Under the pieces are notes generated by a model that was not told where the DNA came from, did no database searches, and was given only the letters and a program-made list of their open reading frames with translations. This document shows, in pieces, positions 8,079-15,578 of a stretch of DNA of 26,364 nucleotides. The DNA comes from an uncultured Verrucomicrobiota bacterium (lineage in GTDB: Bacteria > Verrucomicrobiota > Kiritimatiellia > RFP12 > UBA1067): contig CAMOIK010000005.1 in assembly GCA_946615875.1 (NCBI GenBank), positions 1 through 26,364 on the forward strand, read 5' to 3'. A program made the translations under genes and the position numbers. Numbering within the stretch: the stretch's first letter is position 1; the number at the start of each line of letters is the position of its first letter.

Positions 8079-8756
8079 ATGGCAACAATGCACGGCAAGG
8101 CGGGCGAATGGGCCCGCGTCAAAGGAATGGTGGTGGGCCTCTGGCCGCTCGGCGCCGGCGTGTTCCTCGGCGGTTTCGCCCTGGCCACGTGGGTGGTGGC
8201 GGGGCACGCGTGGGGTTCGCTGCTCCTCGCGCTCTCCCTCGCCGTCGTCGGCCTCGGACTCTACTGGGGAATGCGCAGGACGGAGAACTTCTACACAGGC
8301 GCGCGAGGCGAGGAGAGAGTGTCGTCCATCCTCCGCAGCCTGCCGGAACGATACCACGTCTTCAACGACTTCGTGGCGCGCGGCGTCCATGTCGATCACG
8401 TGGTCGTTGGGCCGCCGGGAGTCTTCGCCATCGAGACGAAGTGCTGGAACGGCGTGGTCACCGTCGAACGCGGCGAGGTGCTGATCGACGGCATGACGCC
8501 GAGCCGCCCGCCCCTGCGGCAGGTCGCGAGGGAGGCGGCGCTGGTCAAGGAGGAGCTCGCGCGCCTGGGATGGAACGGCGACGTCACGCCGGTGCTCACC
8601 TTCGCCAGCGACACGTTCGCCGCGCGCATCGCCGAGGTGCAGGGCGCGGTCGTGCTCAACTCTTCCGACCTCTCGGCAGGCTTCTCGACGGAAAGAACCG
8701 TCATCCCGGCGGCCGAACTGGAAAGACTCGTATCGATAATGGAGAACAATTCATGA
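8079..8756 (+). CDS. NERD-domain membrane protein
   Basis: 225 residues. Two membrane segments (about 17-41 and 46-64) precede a cytoplasmic NERD domain beginning at GARGEERV (74-81). The PD-(D/E)xK-like nuclease residues are visible: Asp106 in HVDHVVVGP, then Glu119 and Lys121 in FAIETKCWNG. NERD proteins are predicted nucleases, often membrane-bound or fused to helicases or kinases; few have been characterised. An ATG at 8088 is an alternative start. The stop overlaps the protease start as ATGA, so the two are translationally coupled, yet I know of no functional link between them. Whether this nuclease acts on self DNA, RNA or incoming DNA is not visible. Confidence 0.85.
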   Translation: MATMHGKAGEWARVKGMVVGLWPLGAGVFLGGFALATWVVAGHAWGSLLLALSLAVVGLGLYWGMRRTENFYTGARGEERVSSILRSLPERYHVFNDFVARGVHVDHVVVGPPGVFAIETKCWNGVVTVERGEVLIDGMTPSRPPLRQVAREAALVKEELARLGWNGDVTPVLTFASDTFAARIAEVQGAVVLNSSDLSAGFSTERTVIPAAELERLVSIMENNS

Positions 8757-10978
8757 TGAATGCAGTGAGCAGGACAGGCTGCATCGCCTGCACCGCAATC
8801 CTGGCCGCCGGCGCGCTGTGCCTGGCGCCAAAGGCGCTTTGCACCGAAGAAGGCGCCGCCCCCGGCAAGAAGGCCGCGCCTAAGAGCTACTACGGCAGGA
8901 TCGCGCAGCGCATGGGCAACATGCTCCCGAAATACCACGTCCTCCAACAGCCGCTGAACGACGAAATCTCGCGGCGCGCCTGGACCAACATCGTCACGTA
9001 CTACGACTTCGACCACTCGGTCTTCCTGAAGAGCGATCTCGCCGCCCTGGCCGCGCACGACACCACAATCGACGACGAACTGGCCGCAGGAGACGTGAGC
9101 TTCGGCTACGACATATACAACCTCTACTGCCAAAGGCTGCGCGAACGAATAGAGTTCGCCACCAACCTCCTCGCCGCCGCGGAGTGGGACTTCTCGACCA
9201 ACGAAACATACCGCGTCAAAAGAAAGGACGCCCCTTGGCCGGAAACGCGCGAAGAGGCCGAAGACCACTGGCGCCGACGCATGAAGAACGAAGTGCTCGT
9301 GCAGATCCTCGCCCACGAATTCGACGCCGAAGAGAAGGACGGCAAAGAAACGGCGGCGGACGGACAGGACACGAACTCCATCGAACCCTCCGCGGAGGAC
9401 GAGGCCGCCGGCGACATCTACGGGATGGGCGACCCGAAGCTCACGCCGGAGGAAAACCTCATGAAGAAGTATCGGCAGTATTACACCGTGCTGACCGACC
9501 CCGACGAAGAGACGATACTCCAGAACTACCTCTCCGCCGTCGCCCGCGCCTACGACCCGCACTCCGACTACATGTCCCCGGCCTCCAAGGAGGACTTCGA
9601 CATGGATATGAACCTCACTCTATGCGGCGTCGGCGCGGTGCTTTCCATGGACGACGGCGCGCTCAAGATATCAGAAATCATGCCAGGCGGCCCCATGGAC
9701 ATCGACGGCAGGATAAAGGAGGGCGACAAGATAATCGGCGTGCGCCAGGGCGACGGGGAGATGGAGGACATCATGTGGCAGCCCATGAAGAAGTCCATCC
9801 GCAAGATACGCGGCGCCAAGGGAACGCGCGTCACCCTCGAAATAATCCCGCGCAGCGACCCGACGGGCGCGTCGCGCAAGCTGATCGAGCTCGTCCGCGA
9901 CGAAATAAAGCTCGAGGACCAGGCGGCCACGGGGCGCGTCGAAACCGTCACGGTCAAGGACGTCCCGCGCAAGCTGGGCTACGTCTATCTGCCAGGCTTC
10001 TACGGCACGATGGACAAGCGGCCCGGCGAGGAGGGCTTCCGCTCCTGCGCCGACGACGTGGCGAAATACCTGGCGGACTTCAACGCGCAGGATGTCGATG
10101 GCCTCGTCCTCGACCTGCGCGGCGACGGCGGCGGCTCACTGCGCGAAGCGGTGATGCTTTCCGCGCTCTTCGTCCCGTCCGGCCCGGTCGTGCAGATACG
10201 CGACACCCGCATCGTCCAGCCCCTCATGATCCCCAGGGGCAATCCGGTCGCCTTCAAGAAACCCATGGTCGTGCTCACCGACCGCGCCAGCGCGTCCGCA
10301 TCCGAGATCGTCGCCGGCCACCTCCGCGACACTGGACGCGCCATAGTGCTCGGCGACGGCCGCACACACGGCAAGGGCACCGTGCAGACGGTGTTCGGCT
10401 TGGGCCCGGAAAAGTACGGCTCCATGAAGATCACGACCGCCCGCTTCTACCGCGTGGACGGACGCTCCACGCAGGTAAGGGGCATCGAGGCGGACATCCA
10501 CCTCCCCTCGCTCCTCGACTCGCTGGACATCGGCGAAGACAAGCTGACCTACGCCCTGCCCTTCACCAGCATCCGCAGCGCGGAATACCCGCGCTGCTGG
10601 AACATGGACGCCTTCATCCCGGCGCTCTCCACCAACTCCGCCGCCCGCCTGGCCGCGAACGAGCGCTACGCCAAGCACCTGGCCAACGTCCAGGGCATGA
10701 AGGCCATCTCCGAGCGCGAGGAAGTGCCGCTGGAGCGCGAGGCGCGCAAGGCGATGATGCGCGAAGACCGCGAAATCCGCGAGCCGGAAGACGATGACAA
10801 CGACTCCGGCGGAGACGACGACAAGAAAAAGCCGCGCCGCCGCCGCAATATGCCGAAATCCGACGACGTCGTGCTGGACGAGGCCTTCTGCATCCTCGCC
10901 GACCTCGTCGAACGCACGGGCGGTGCCCTGCTGCCGCCAGCGCGCATCGACTGGCTCAACGCCATCCTCGGCATATGA
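8753..10978 (+). CDS. Carboxy-terminal processing protease (S41A, Prc/Tsp-like)
   Basis: 741 residues, near E. coli Prc (682). Order: signal peptide with a hydrophobic stretch at about 9-24; a helical N-terminal Tsp domain (about 40-270); YDPHSDYMSP and a PDZ domain (about 280-380); the S41 catalytic core with DGLVLDLRGDGGG, Ser515 in the RASASASEI motif and Lys541 in HGKGTVQ; and a C-terminal domain. The Ser-Lys spacing of 26 fits the family. Such proteases work in the periplasm, trimming or degrading proteins from the C-terminus and often tuning peptidoglycan hydrolases. Odd: a charged low-complexity insert (about 680-706: a D/N/E-rich run, then lysine and arginine) near the C-terminus. GGAG 8 nt before the ATG supports the start, which overlaps the NERD stop by 4 bp. 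Confidence 0.95.
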   Translation: MMNAVSRTGCIACTAILAAGALCLAPKALCTEEGAAPGKKAAPKSYYGRIAQRMGNMLPKYHVLQQPLNDEISRRAWTNIVTYYDFDHSVFLKSDLAALAAHDTTIDDELAAGDVSFGYDIYNLYCQRLRERIEFATNLLAAAEWDFSTNETYRVKRKDAPWPETREEAEDHWRRRMKNEVLVQILAHEFDAEEKDGKETAADGQDTNSIEPSAEDEAAGDIYGMGDPKLTPEENLMKKYRQYYTVLTDPDEETILQNYLSAVARAYDPHSDYMSPASKEDFDMDMNLTLCGVGAVLSMDDGALKISEIMPGGPMDIDGRIKEGDKIIGVRQGDGEMEDIMWQPMKKSIRKIRGAKGTRVTLEIIPRSDPTGASRKLIELVRDEIKLEDQAATGRVETVTVKDVPRKLGYVYLPGFYGTMDKRPGEEGFRSCADDVAKYLADFNAQDVDGLVLDLRGDGGGSLREAVMLSALFVPSGPVVQIRDTRIVQPLMIPRGNPVAFKKPMVVLTDRASASASEIVAGHLRDTGRAIVLGDGRTHGKGTVQTVFGLGPEKYGSMKITTARFYRVDGRSTQVRGIEADIHLPSLLDSLDIGEDKLTYALPFTSIRSAEYPRCWNMDAFIPALSTNSAARLAANERYAKHLANVQGMKAISEREEVPLEREARKAMMREDREIREPEDDDNDSGGDDDKKKPRRRRNMPKSDDVVLDEAFCILADLVERTGGALLPPARIDWLNAILGI

Positions 10979-11010
10979 CGCCACTGCAACCACCAAACGC
11001 GACCTACACC

Positions 11011-11811
11011 ATGAAGCAGATCCCTTTCGTGAAAATGCACGGGGCTGGCAACGACTTCGTGCTCGTCGATGACCTGGCAGGCGACTTCCCCATCGAGGAC
11101 CACCGCCGCATCGCCGCCATGGCCACCCGCCCGGACGGCATAGGCTGCGAAGGCGTCATCCTCGTGCAGCGCTCCGACAAGGCGGACTTCCGGATGCGCT
11201 TCTTCAACCCGGACGGCACCGAGGCCGAAATGTGCGGAAACGGCGCAAGGTGCGTCGCCGCGTTCGCGCGCGAAATCGGCGCGGCCAAGTCCGACTCCAT
11301 GACGTTCGAAACGGCGGCGGGCGCTGTCGGCGCGGAGATCCTCGAGCCAGGACTCGTGAAAATCTCCGTGCCGCCGCCGCGCGACAAAGGCGAGGACTTC
11401 GTGATCGCCGGCGTCCCGCACAAGATCGTCCCGGTGGAGAATGTCGCGAAAGTGGACGTCGTGGGCTCGGGGCGCTTCATACGCAATTCAGAGGAGTTCG
11501 CGCCAGACGGCACGAACGTGGATTTCGTCACCTACAGGCAGCCGAACCGCGCCATGGTGCGCACCTACGAGCGCGGCGTGGAGGCGGAGACGGGCGCCTG
11601 CGGCACGGGCGCCATCGCCTCCGCTGTGATAGGCGTGGCGGACTACGGCCTGGAATTCCCGGTACGCGTCACCACGTTCATGGGCTACGACCTGATGATA
11701 GACGGCTCCTACGACGGCGAGAATTTCTCAGGCCTCACTCTGACGGGGCCTGTCAAGCGCCTTTTCTCCGGCGTCATAGACTGGGACTCCCTCGACCTGG
11801 TGAACGAATGA
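11011..11811 (+). CDS. dapF: Diaminopimelate epimerase
   Basis: Cytosolic cofactor-independent racemase converting LL- to meso-diaminopimelate for lysine and peptidoglycan. 266 residues from the ATG at 11011 (usual ~270). Seen: KMHGAGNDF (8-16), the first catalytic Cys75 in EMCGNGARCV, and the second, Cys197, in ETGACGTGA. The start at 11011 matches where the family normally begins; an in-frame ATG at 10975 overlaps the protease stop as ATGA and would add 12 residues, which suits this genome's coupling habit. Neither has a clear Shine-Dalgarno. It follows an envelope protease and precedes tatA, consistent with an envelope-centred operon. Confidence 0.96.
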   Translation: MKQIPFVKMHGAGNDFVLVDDLAGDFPIEDHRRIAAMATRPDGIGCEGVILVQRSDKADFRMRFFNPDGTEAEMCGNGARCVAAFAREIGAAKSDSMTFETAAGAVGAEILEPGLVKISVPPPRDKGEDFVIAGVPHKIVPVENVAKVDVVGSGRFIRNSEEFAPDGTNVDFVTYRQPNRAMVRTYERGVEAETGACGTGAIASAVIGVADYGLEFPVRVTTFMGYDLMIDGSYDGENFSGLTLTGPVKRLFSGVIDWDSLDLVNE

Positions 11812-11878
11812 ACGCCATCGGCAGACGCTTTGCTTCAAACCGCAATACACGAAACACACACACGGACAAACCACAGCC

Positions 11879-12043
11879 ATGAGACCAGGACCTATACAGA
11901 TACTCATCTGCGTGATAGTCATCGCGCTCCTCTTCGGCGCAAAGAAGATCCCCGAAATCGCCCGCTCAATAGGCAAGGCCAAGGGCGAATTCAAGAAGGG
12001 TCTCGCCGAAGGCGAAAAGGACGATGTCGCCACTGATAAGTGA
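11879..12043 (+). CDS. tatA: Twin-arginine translocase TatA/TatE-like subunit (54 aa)
   Basis: Tiny gene, easily missed. Short N-terminus, one membrane helix (IQILICVIVIALLF, about residues 6-19), the FGAKKIPEIARSIGKAKGEFKKG amphipathic helix with the family's FG-x-KK-P hinge, and a charged tail ending at TGA 12041. TatA oligomers form the pore that passes folded proteins bearing RR signal peptides. At 54 residues it is shorter than most TatA (60-90), mainly in the C-terminal tail. Its last 20 bp overlap the uvrC start in another frame, so uvrC translation probably depends on it. No Shine-Dalgarno is obvious; the 67-bp gap after dapF holds no clear promoter. tatC is not in the window. Confidence 0.85.
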   Translation: MRPGPIQILICVIVIALLFGAKKIPEIARSIGKAKGEFKKGLAEGEKDDVATDK

Positions 12044-13484
12044 GCGACTGAAGGAAGTGCCCGACAAGCCCGGGTGCTACCTGATGCGCGACCGGCAAGG
12101 CGTAATCATCTACGTCGGCAAGGCCAAGAACCTTCGCCGCAGGGTGTCGTCGTACTTCCGCGCCGGCGCCCGCCACCCTCCCAAGGTGCGCTCCATGGTC
12201 GCCACCGTCCACGACTTCGAGTTCATGACGGTGAAGAACGAGGCCGAAGCGCTGCTGACCGAGGCCTCGCTGATCAAGAAGCACAAGCCGCGCTTCAACA
12301 TACTGATGCGCGACGACAAGCGCTATCTCGCCCTCAAGGCCGATCCTCTGGCCACATGGCCGCGCTTCACCTGCGTGCGCATCGTCCGCGACGACGGCGC
12401 GCGCTATTTCGGCCCGTTCCCCTCCAGCCCGATCGTGCGCACGGCCAAGGACTTCGTCGAGAAACGCTACGGCATCCGCGAATGCGACGCTCTCTGCCCC
12501 GACGCCGAGACGCACCGCCACTGCCTGGCCGACGTGATACGCACCTGCTCCGCGCCGTGCATCGGCAAAGTGACCGAGGAGGATTACCGCAAACGCTTTG
12601 ACGAAGCCTGCGAGTTCCTGGAGGGCAGACGCCCCGCCGTCCTCGCCGAACTCGACGGGAACATGCGCGCGGCCGCCGCCGACGGCCACTACGAGAAAGC
12701 CGCGCACCTGCGCGACACGATATTCGCACTCAGGGAGATGACAAAGGCGCACTTCGTCCGCCACACCCCGCAGATGCGGCGCGAAGACGCGCTGCGCGGC
12801 ATCGCCGAGCTGGCCGACGCCATCGGCCTGAAAGAGCCGCCGCGCACGATCGAATGCGTCGACATCTCCAACCTCTTCGGCACCCACAACGTTGCGTCGC
12901 TGGTCGTCGCCCGCGACGGACTGCCAGACGGCAGGTTCTACAGGCACTTCCGCATTTCGTCGTTCGAGGGGGCCGACGACCCGCGCGCCATGGCGGAGGT
13001 GGTGCGGCGGCGCTACGGCCCGGGCTCCACGCTGCTTGATTCTTCGCCGCGCGCGGACCTCTTCATCTGCGACGGCGGCATAACGCAGCTGCGCGCCGCA
13101 CGCGCCGTCTTCGCCGAAATAGGAGCCGGCGACATTCCTACCGTCGGACTGGCGAAGCGCCAGGAAGAGATCGTGCTGGACGACGGGCGCGACAGCATAC
13201 TCCTCCCCCGCGACTCGCAGGGGCTTTTCGTCATCACCCGCCTGCGCGACGAAGCGCACCGCTTCGCCATCACCTACCACCGCTCTCTGCGCGAGCGAAC
13301 CATACGAGAGTCGGTGCTGGACGAAATCCCAGGCATCGGCGAAGCAAAGAAGGTGAGGCTTCTCAAGGAGTTCCATTCCGTGCGCGGCATCGCGAAGGCG
13401 GACGTCGAGCGGATCCGCGCCGTGGCCGGCGTGAGCATGGAAATCGCCGAAGAGATCCTGCGCAAAGTCACCCCGGCTCTTTAG
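12024..13484 (+). CDS. uvrC: Excinuclease ABC subunit C, compact form
   Basis: Makes the dual incisions in nucleotide excision repair. 486 residues against the usual ~600. Seen: GIY-YIG nuclease (CYLMRDRQGVIIYVGKAKN, from Cys18), a Cys cluster (CDALCP, CSAPCIG), the UVR motif YEKAAHLRD (223-231), the RNase H-like nuclease with Asp280 (ECVDISN), Asp350 (ICDGGITQL) and His412 (RDEAHRFA), and HhH motifs (DEIPGIGEAKK to the end). The shortening lies between the UVR motif and Asp280: only about 50 residues separate them, where E. coli has about 160-170. All catalytic residues remain, so it is probably functional. Last gene of the plus operon; its end overlaps the convergent ABC gene by 17 bp. Confidence 0.95.
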   Translation: MSPLISERLKEVPDKPGCYLMRDRQGVIIYVGKAKNLRRRVSSYFRAGARHPPKVRSMVATVHDFEFMTVKNEAEALLTEASLIKKHKPRFNILMRDDKRYLALKADPLATWPRFTCVRIVRDDGARYFGPFPSSPIVRTAKDFVEKRYGIRECDALCPDAETHRHCLADVIRTCSAPCIGKVTEEDYRKRFDEACEFLEGRRPAVLAELDGNMRAAAADGHYEKAAHLRDTIFALREMTKAHFVRHTPQMRREDALRGIAELADAIGLKEPPRTIECVDISNLFGTHNVASLVVARDGLPDGRFYRHFRISSFEGADDPRAMAEVVRRRYGPGSTLLDSSPRADLFICDGGITQLRAARAVFAEIGAGDIPTVGLAKRQEEIVLDDGRDSILLPRDSQGLFVITRLRDEAHRFAITYHRSLRERTIRESVLDEIPGIGEAKKVRLLKEFHSVRGIAKADVERIRAVAGVSMEIAEEILRKVTPAL

Positions 13485-14205
13485 CGGCGGCCGCCTTCCT
13501 CCTCGCGAGGCTGCGCGCGACATCCGGCACGGCGGAAAGCAGGCGCCGAGTATAGTCGCTGCGCGGGTGCTCGAAGACGTCTGCCGCAGCGCCGAAATCG
13601 ACAAACACCCCCTTCTCCATGACCGCGACGCGGTCGCACACGTTCTTCACGACGGCCAGGTCGTGCGCAATGAGGACGATGGTCAGCCCCAGGTCGCGGC
13701 GCAGGTCGCGCAGCAGGTTCAGCACTCTCGCCTGCACCGAGACGTCGAGGGCGGACACAGGCTCGTCGGCGATCAGCACGTCGCCGCCGGCGGCGAGCGC
13801 GCGGGCGATCGAGACGCGCTGGCACTGCCCGCCGGACATCTCGCGCGGATACTGCCGCAGCACGGCGTCGCTCAGCCCCACCAGCCTCAACAGCTCCTGG
13901 GCGGCGCGCCCGGAGCCATGCGAGTGCGCGATGGCCTCGGCGAGCGTCTGCGCCACGGTCATGCGCGGGTTGAGCGAACCGACCGCATCCTGGAATATCA
14001 TCTGGACTACTCCGCCGGAACGCGAGATTTCCCCCGCAGACGGGCGTTCCAGGCCGACGAGCGTCTTGGCGATGGTCGATTTGCCGCTGCCGGATTCTCC
14101 GACGATGCCGAAGATTTCACCCTTCGCGACGGTGAAGTCCACGCCCCTCACCGCCTCGAACGCACCGTAGCGGACGCGCAGCCCCTTGACTTCGAAAACG
14201 TTCAT
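13468..14205 (-). CDS. Orphan ABC transporter ATP-binding protein (OppF/DppF-like)
   Basis: 245 residues. Walker A GESGSGKS (36-43), Q-loop in QMIFQDAVGSLNPRMTV (68-84), signature MSGGQ (123-127), Walker B VLIADEP (143-149), D-loop SALD and H-loop IAHD. The FQDAVGSLNPRMTV stretch and the short C-terminus with YTRRLL are typical of peptide/nickel importer ATPases. No permease, binding protein or second ATPase gene accompanies it here, so the transporter it powers must be encoded elsewhere. The ATG at 14205 overlaps the argH stop as ATGA; an upstream start at 14229 would lie inside argH and is not favoured. Last gene of the minus operon, converging on uvrC without a visible terminator. Confidence 0.9.
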   Translation of the reverse strand: MNVFEVKGLRVRYGAFEAVRGVDFTVAKGEIFGIVGESGSGKSTIAKTLVGLERPSAGEISRSGGVVQMIFQDAVGSLNPRMTVAQTLAEAIAHSHGSGRAAQELLRLVGLSDAVLRQYPREMSGGQCQRVSIARALAAGGDVLIADEPVSALDVSVQARVLNLLRDLRRDLGLTIVLIAHDLAVVKNVCDRVAVMEKGVFVDFGAAADVFEHPRSDYTRRLLSAVPDVARSLARRKAAAAKEPG

Positions 14206-15578
14206 ACGCCGAGGAGGTTCTTGAGGCATTTTGCGAAGGCTCGGCGGTTGGCCGCATTGCCTTCGCGCCCGGCTTTCAGCAGCGTCGCGTACTGTCCGTA
14301 GTCCAGCCCGCCCGTCGTGCCTTCGTGGGTCTTGGCGGCCACGGCGGCGTCGGGGTCCTCGTCCTCAAGGCGTTCGAGGTGGTCGCGGACGTCGTGGTAC
14401 GCCTCGCGCCACGGCACGCCCTGCGCCACCATGCGCAGCGCGACGTCCGTGGCGAAGACGCCAGGCGTGAAGCCGGCGCGAAGCTTGGCTTCGTCTATGG
14501 ACATCCCCTTGACTACCTTGGCCATGATGCGCAGCGTTGTGCGCGTGGTGGCGAGCGCCTTCATGTAGAGCAGCTTGCAATCCTGCAGGTCGCGGTTGTA
14601 GCCGCCCGGCATGGCGTGGAGGAGCGTCAGGGCGGCCGTGAGGCTGCCGACGACCTGCGCGGTCTTGCCACGCACCAGTTCCAGCACGTCGGGATTGAAC
14701 TTCTGCGGCATGATCGACGAACCTGTGCAGTATTCGCGCGGCAGACGGAAGTAGCCGAACTCCGGCATCGAGAAGAGTATCATGTCCTCGGCGAGACGCG
14801 AAAGCACGCACATCAGCTGCGCACAAGCCGAAATCACGCAGGCCTCGTCCTCGCCTCGCCCCATGGAAGCGCCAAAGACGTTGTGGATCGTGCCGGAGAA
14901 GCCGAGCAGCCTGGCCGTCCTCTGGCGGTCGAGCGGCAGCGGGACGCCGTAACCCGCTGCACTGCCGAGAGGGGAAAACGCATTCATGTCGAAGGCCGCG
15001 CCGATGTTGCGCGTCTGCGTCAGTATCATTTCCGCGTGGCCTGTCGCCCATACGCCGACCGAAGACGGCATGGCGGGCTGTAGATGCGTGCGCCCGACCA
15101 TCGGCACGCGGTCGTGCTTCTTGCCAAACTTCACCAGCGCTTCGGCCAGGTCGTACACCTCCGTCTCCATCCCCAGCAGCTGGTCTTTGATATGCAGCCT
15201 TACATCGACCGCCACCTGGTCGTTGCGACTGCGCCCGGTGTGTATCTTCTTGCCCAAGTCGCCCAGCTTTTCCGTGAGCATCCTCTCCACCGCCATGTGG
15301 ACGTCCTGGTCGTCCTCGCGTATGACGAACTTGCCGGCGCGCGCGAGGCGCACAATGTTGGCGAGTTCGGCCTTGACAGCCGCCGACTCTTTCTTCGTGA
15401 CGACCGGCGGCGTCACCTTCATTTCGGAGAGCATGGTGACATGCGCGGCGGTGCCCATGCAGTCCCATACGGCGAGGTCGAGATCGAGGACGGGGTCCTC
15501 CCCGACGGTGTAGGTGAGTATGTCCGCATCCACCGTGTTGTCGGTGATGGTCTTTTCCGTTGCGTTCTTCGTCTTCAT
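14202..15578 (-). CDS. argH: Argininosuccinate lyase
   Basis: Splits argininosuccinate to arginine and fumarate, last step of arginine synthesis. 458 residues, normal length. Seen: HTGRSRNDQVA (the substrate-binding loop), GRTHLQPAMP, and the fumarase/aspartase superfamily signature GSSIMPQKFNPD with the catalytic Ser loop. The N-terminus is unusual: instead of the common W-GGRF start it reads MKTKNATEKTITDNTVDADILTYTVGEDPVLD. Start: GGAGG at 15592-15588 is 9 nt before the ATG at 15578, which also overlaps the previous stop as ATGA; an ATG at 15584 is too close to the GGAGG. argG is absent from the window. Its neighbours (exported unknown, ABC ATPase) show no arginine link. Confidence 0.94.
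   Translation of the reverse strand: MKTKNATEKTITDNTVDADILTYTVGEDPVLDLDLAVWDCMGTAAHVTMLSEMKVTPPVVTKKESAAVKAELANIVRLARAGKFVIREDDQDVHMAVERMLTEKLGDLGKKIHTGRSRNDQVAVDVRLHIKDQLLGMETEVYDLAEALVKFGKKHDRVPMVGRTHLQPAMPSSVGVWATGHAEMILTQTRNIGAAFDMNAFSPLGSAAGYGVPLPLDRQRTARLLGFSGTIHNVFGASMGRGEDEACVISACAQLMCVLSRLAEDMILFSMPEFGYFRLPREYCTGSSIMPQKFNPDVLELVRGKTAQVVGSLTAALTLLHAMPGGYNRDLQDCKLLYMKALATTRTTLRIMAKVVKGMSIDEAKLRAGFTPGVFATDVALRMVAQGVPWREAYHDVRDHLERLEDEDPDAAVAAKTHEGTTGGLDYGQYATLLKAGREGNAANRRAFAKCLKNLLGV

Noticed and set aside
9184..10797. 537-codon second frame inside the S41 protease gene
   Set aside because: Arg-rich alternate-frame artefact of GC-rich coding; the protease frame carries all motifs.
11991..13604. 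537-codon minus-strand open frame opposite uvrC
   Set aside because: It is complementary to a well-conserved gene, with no Shine-Dalgarno and no recognisable domain.
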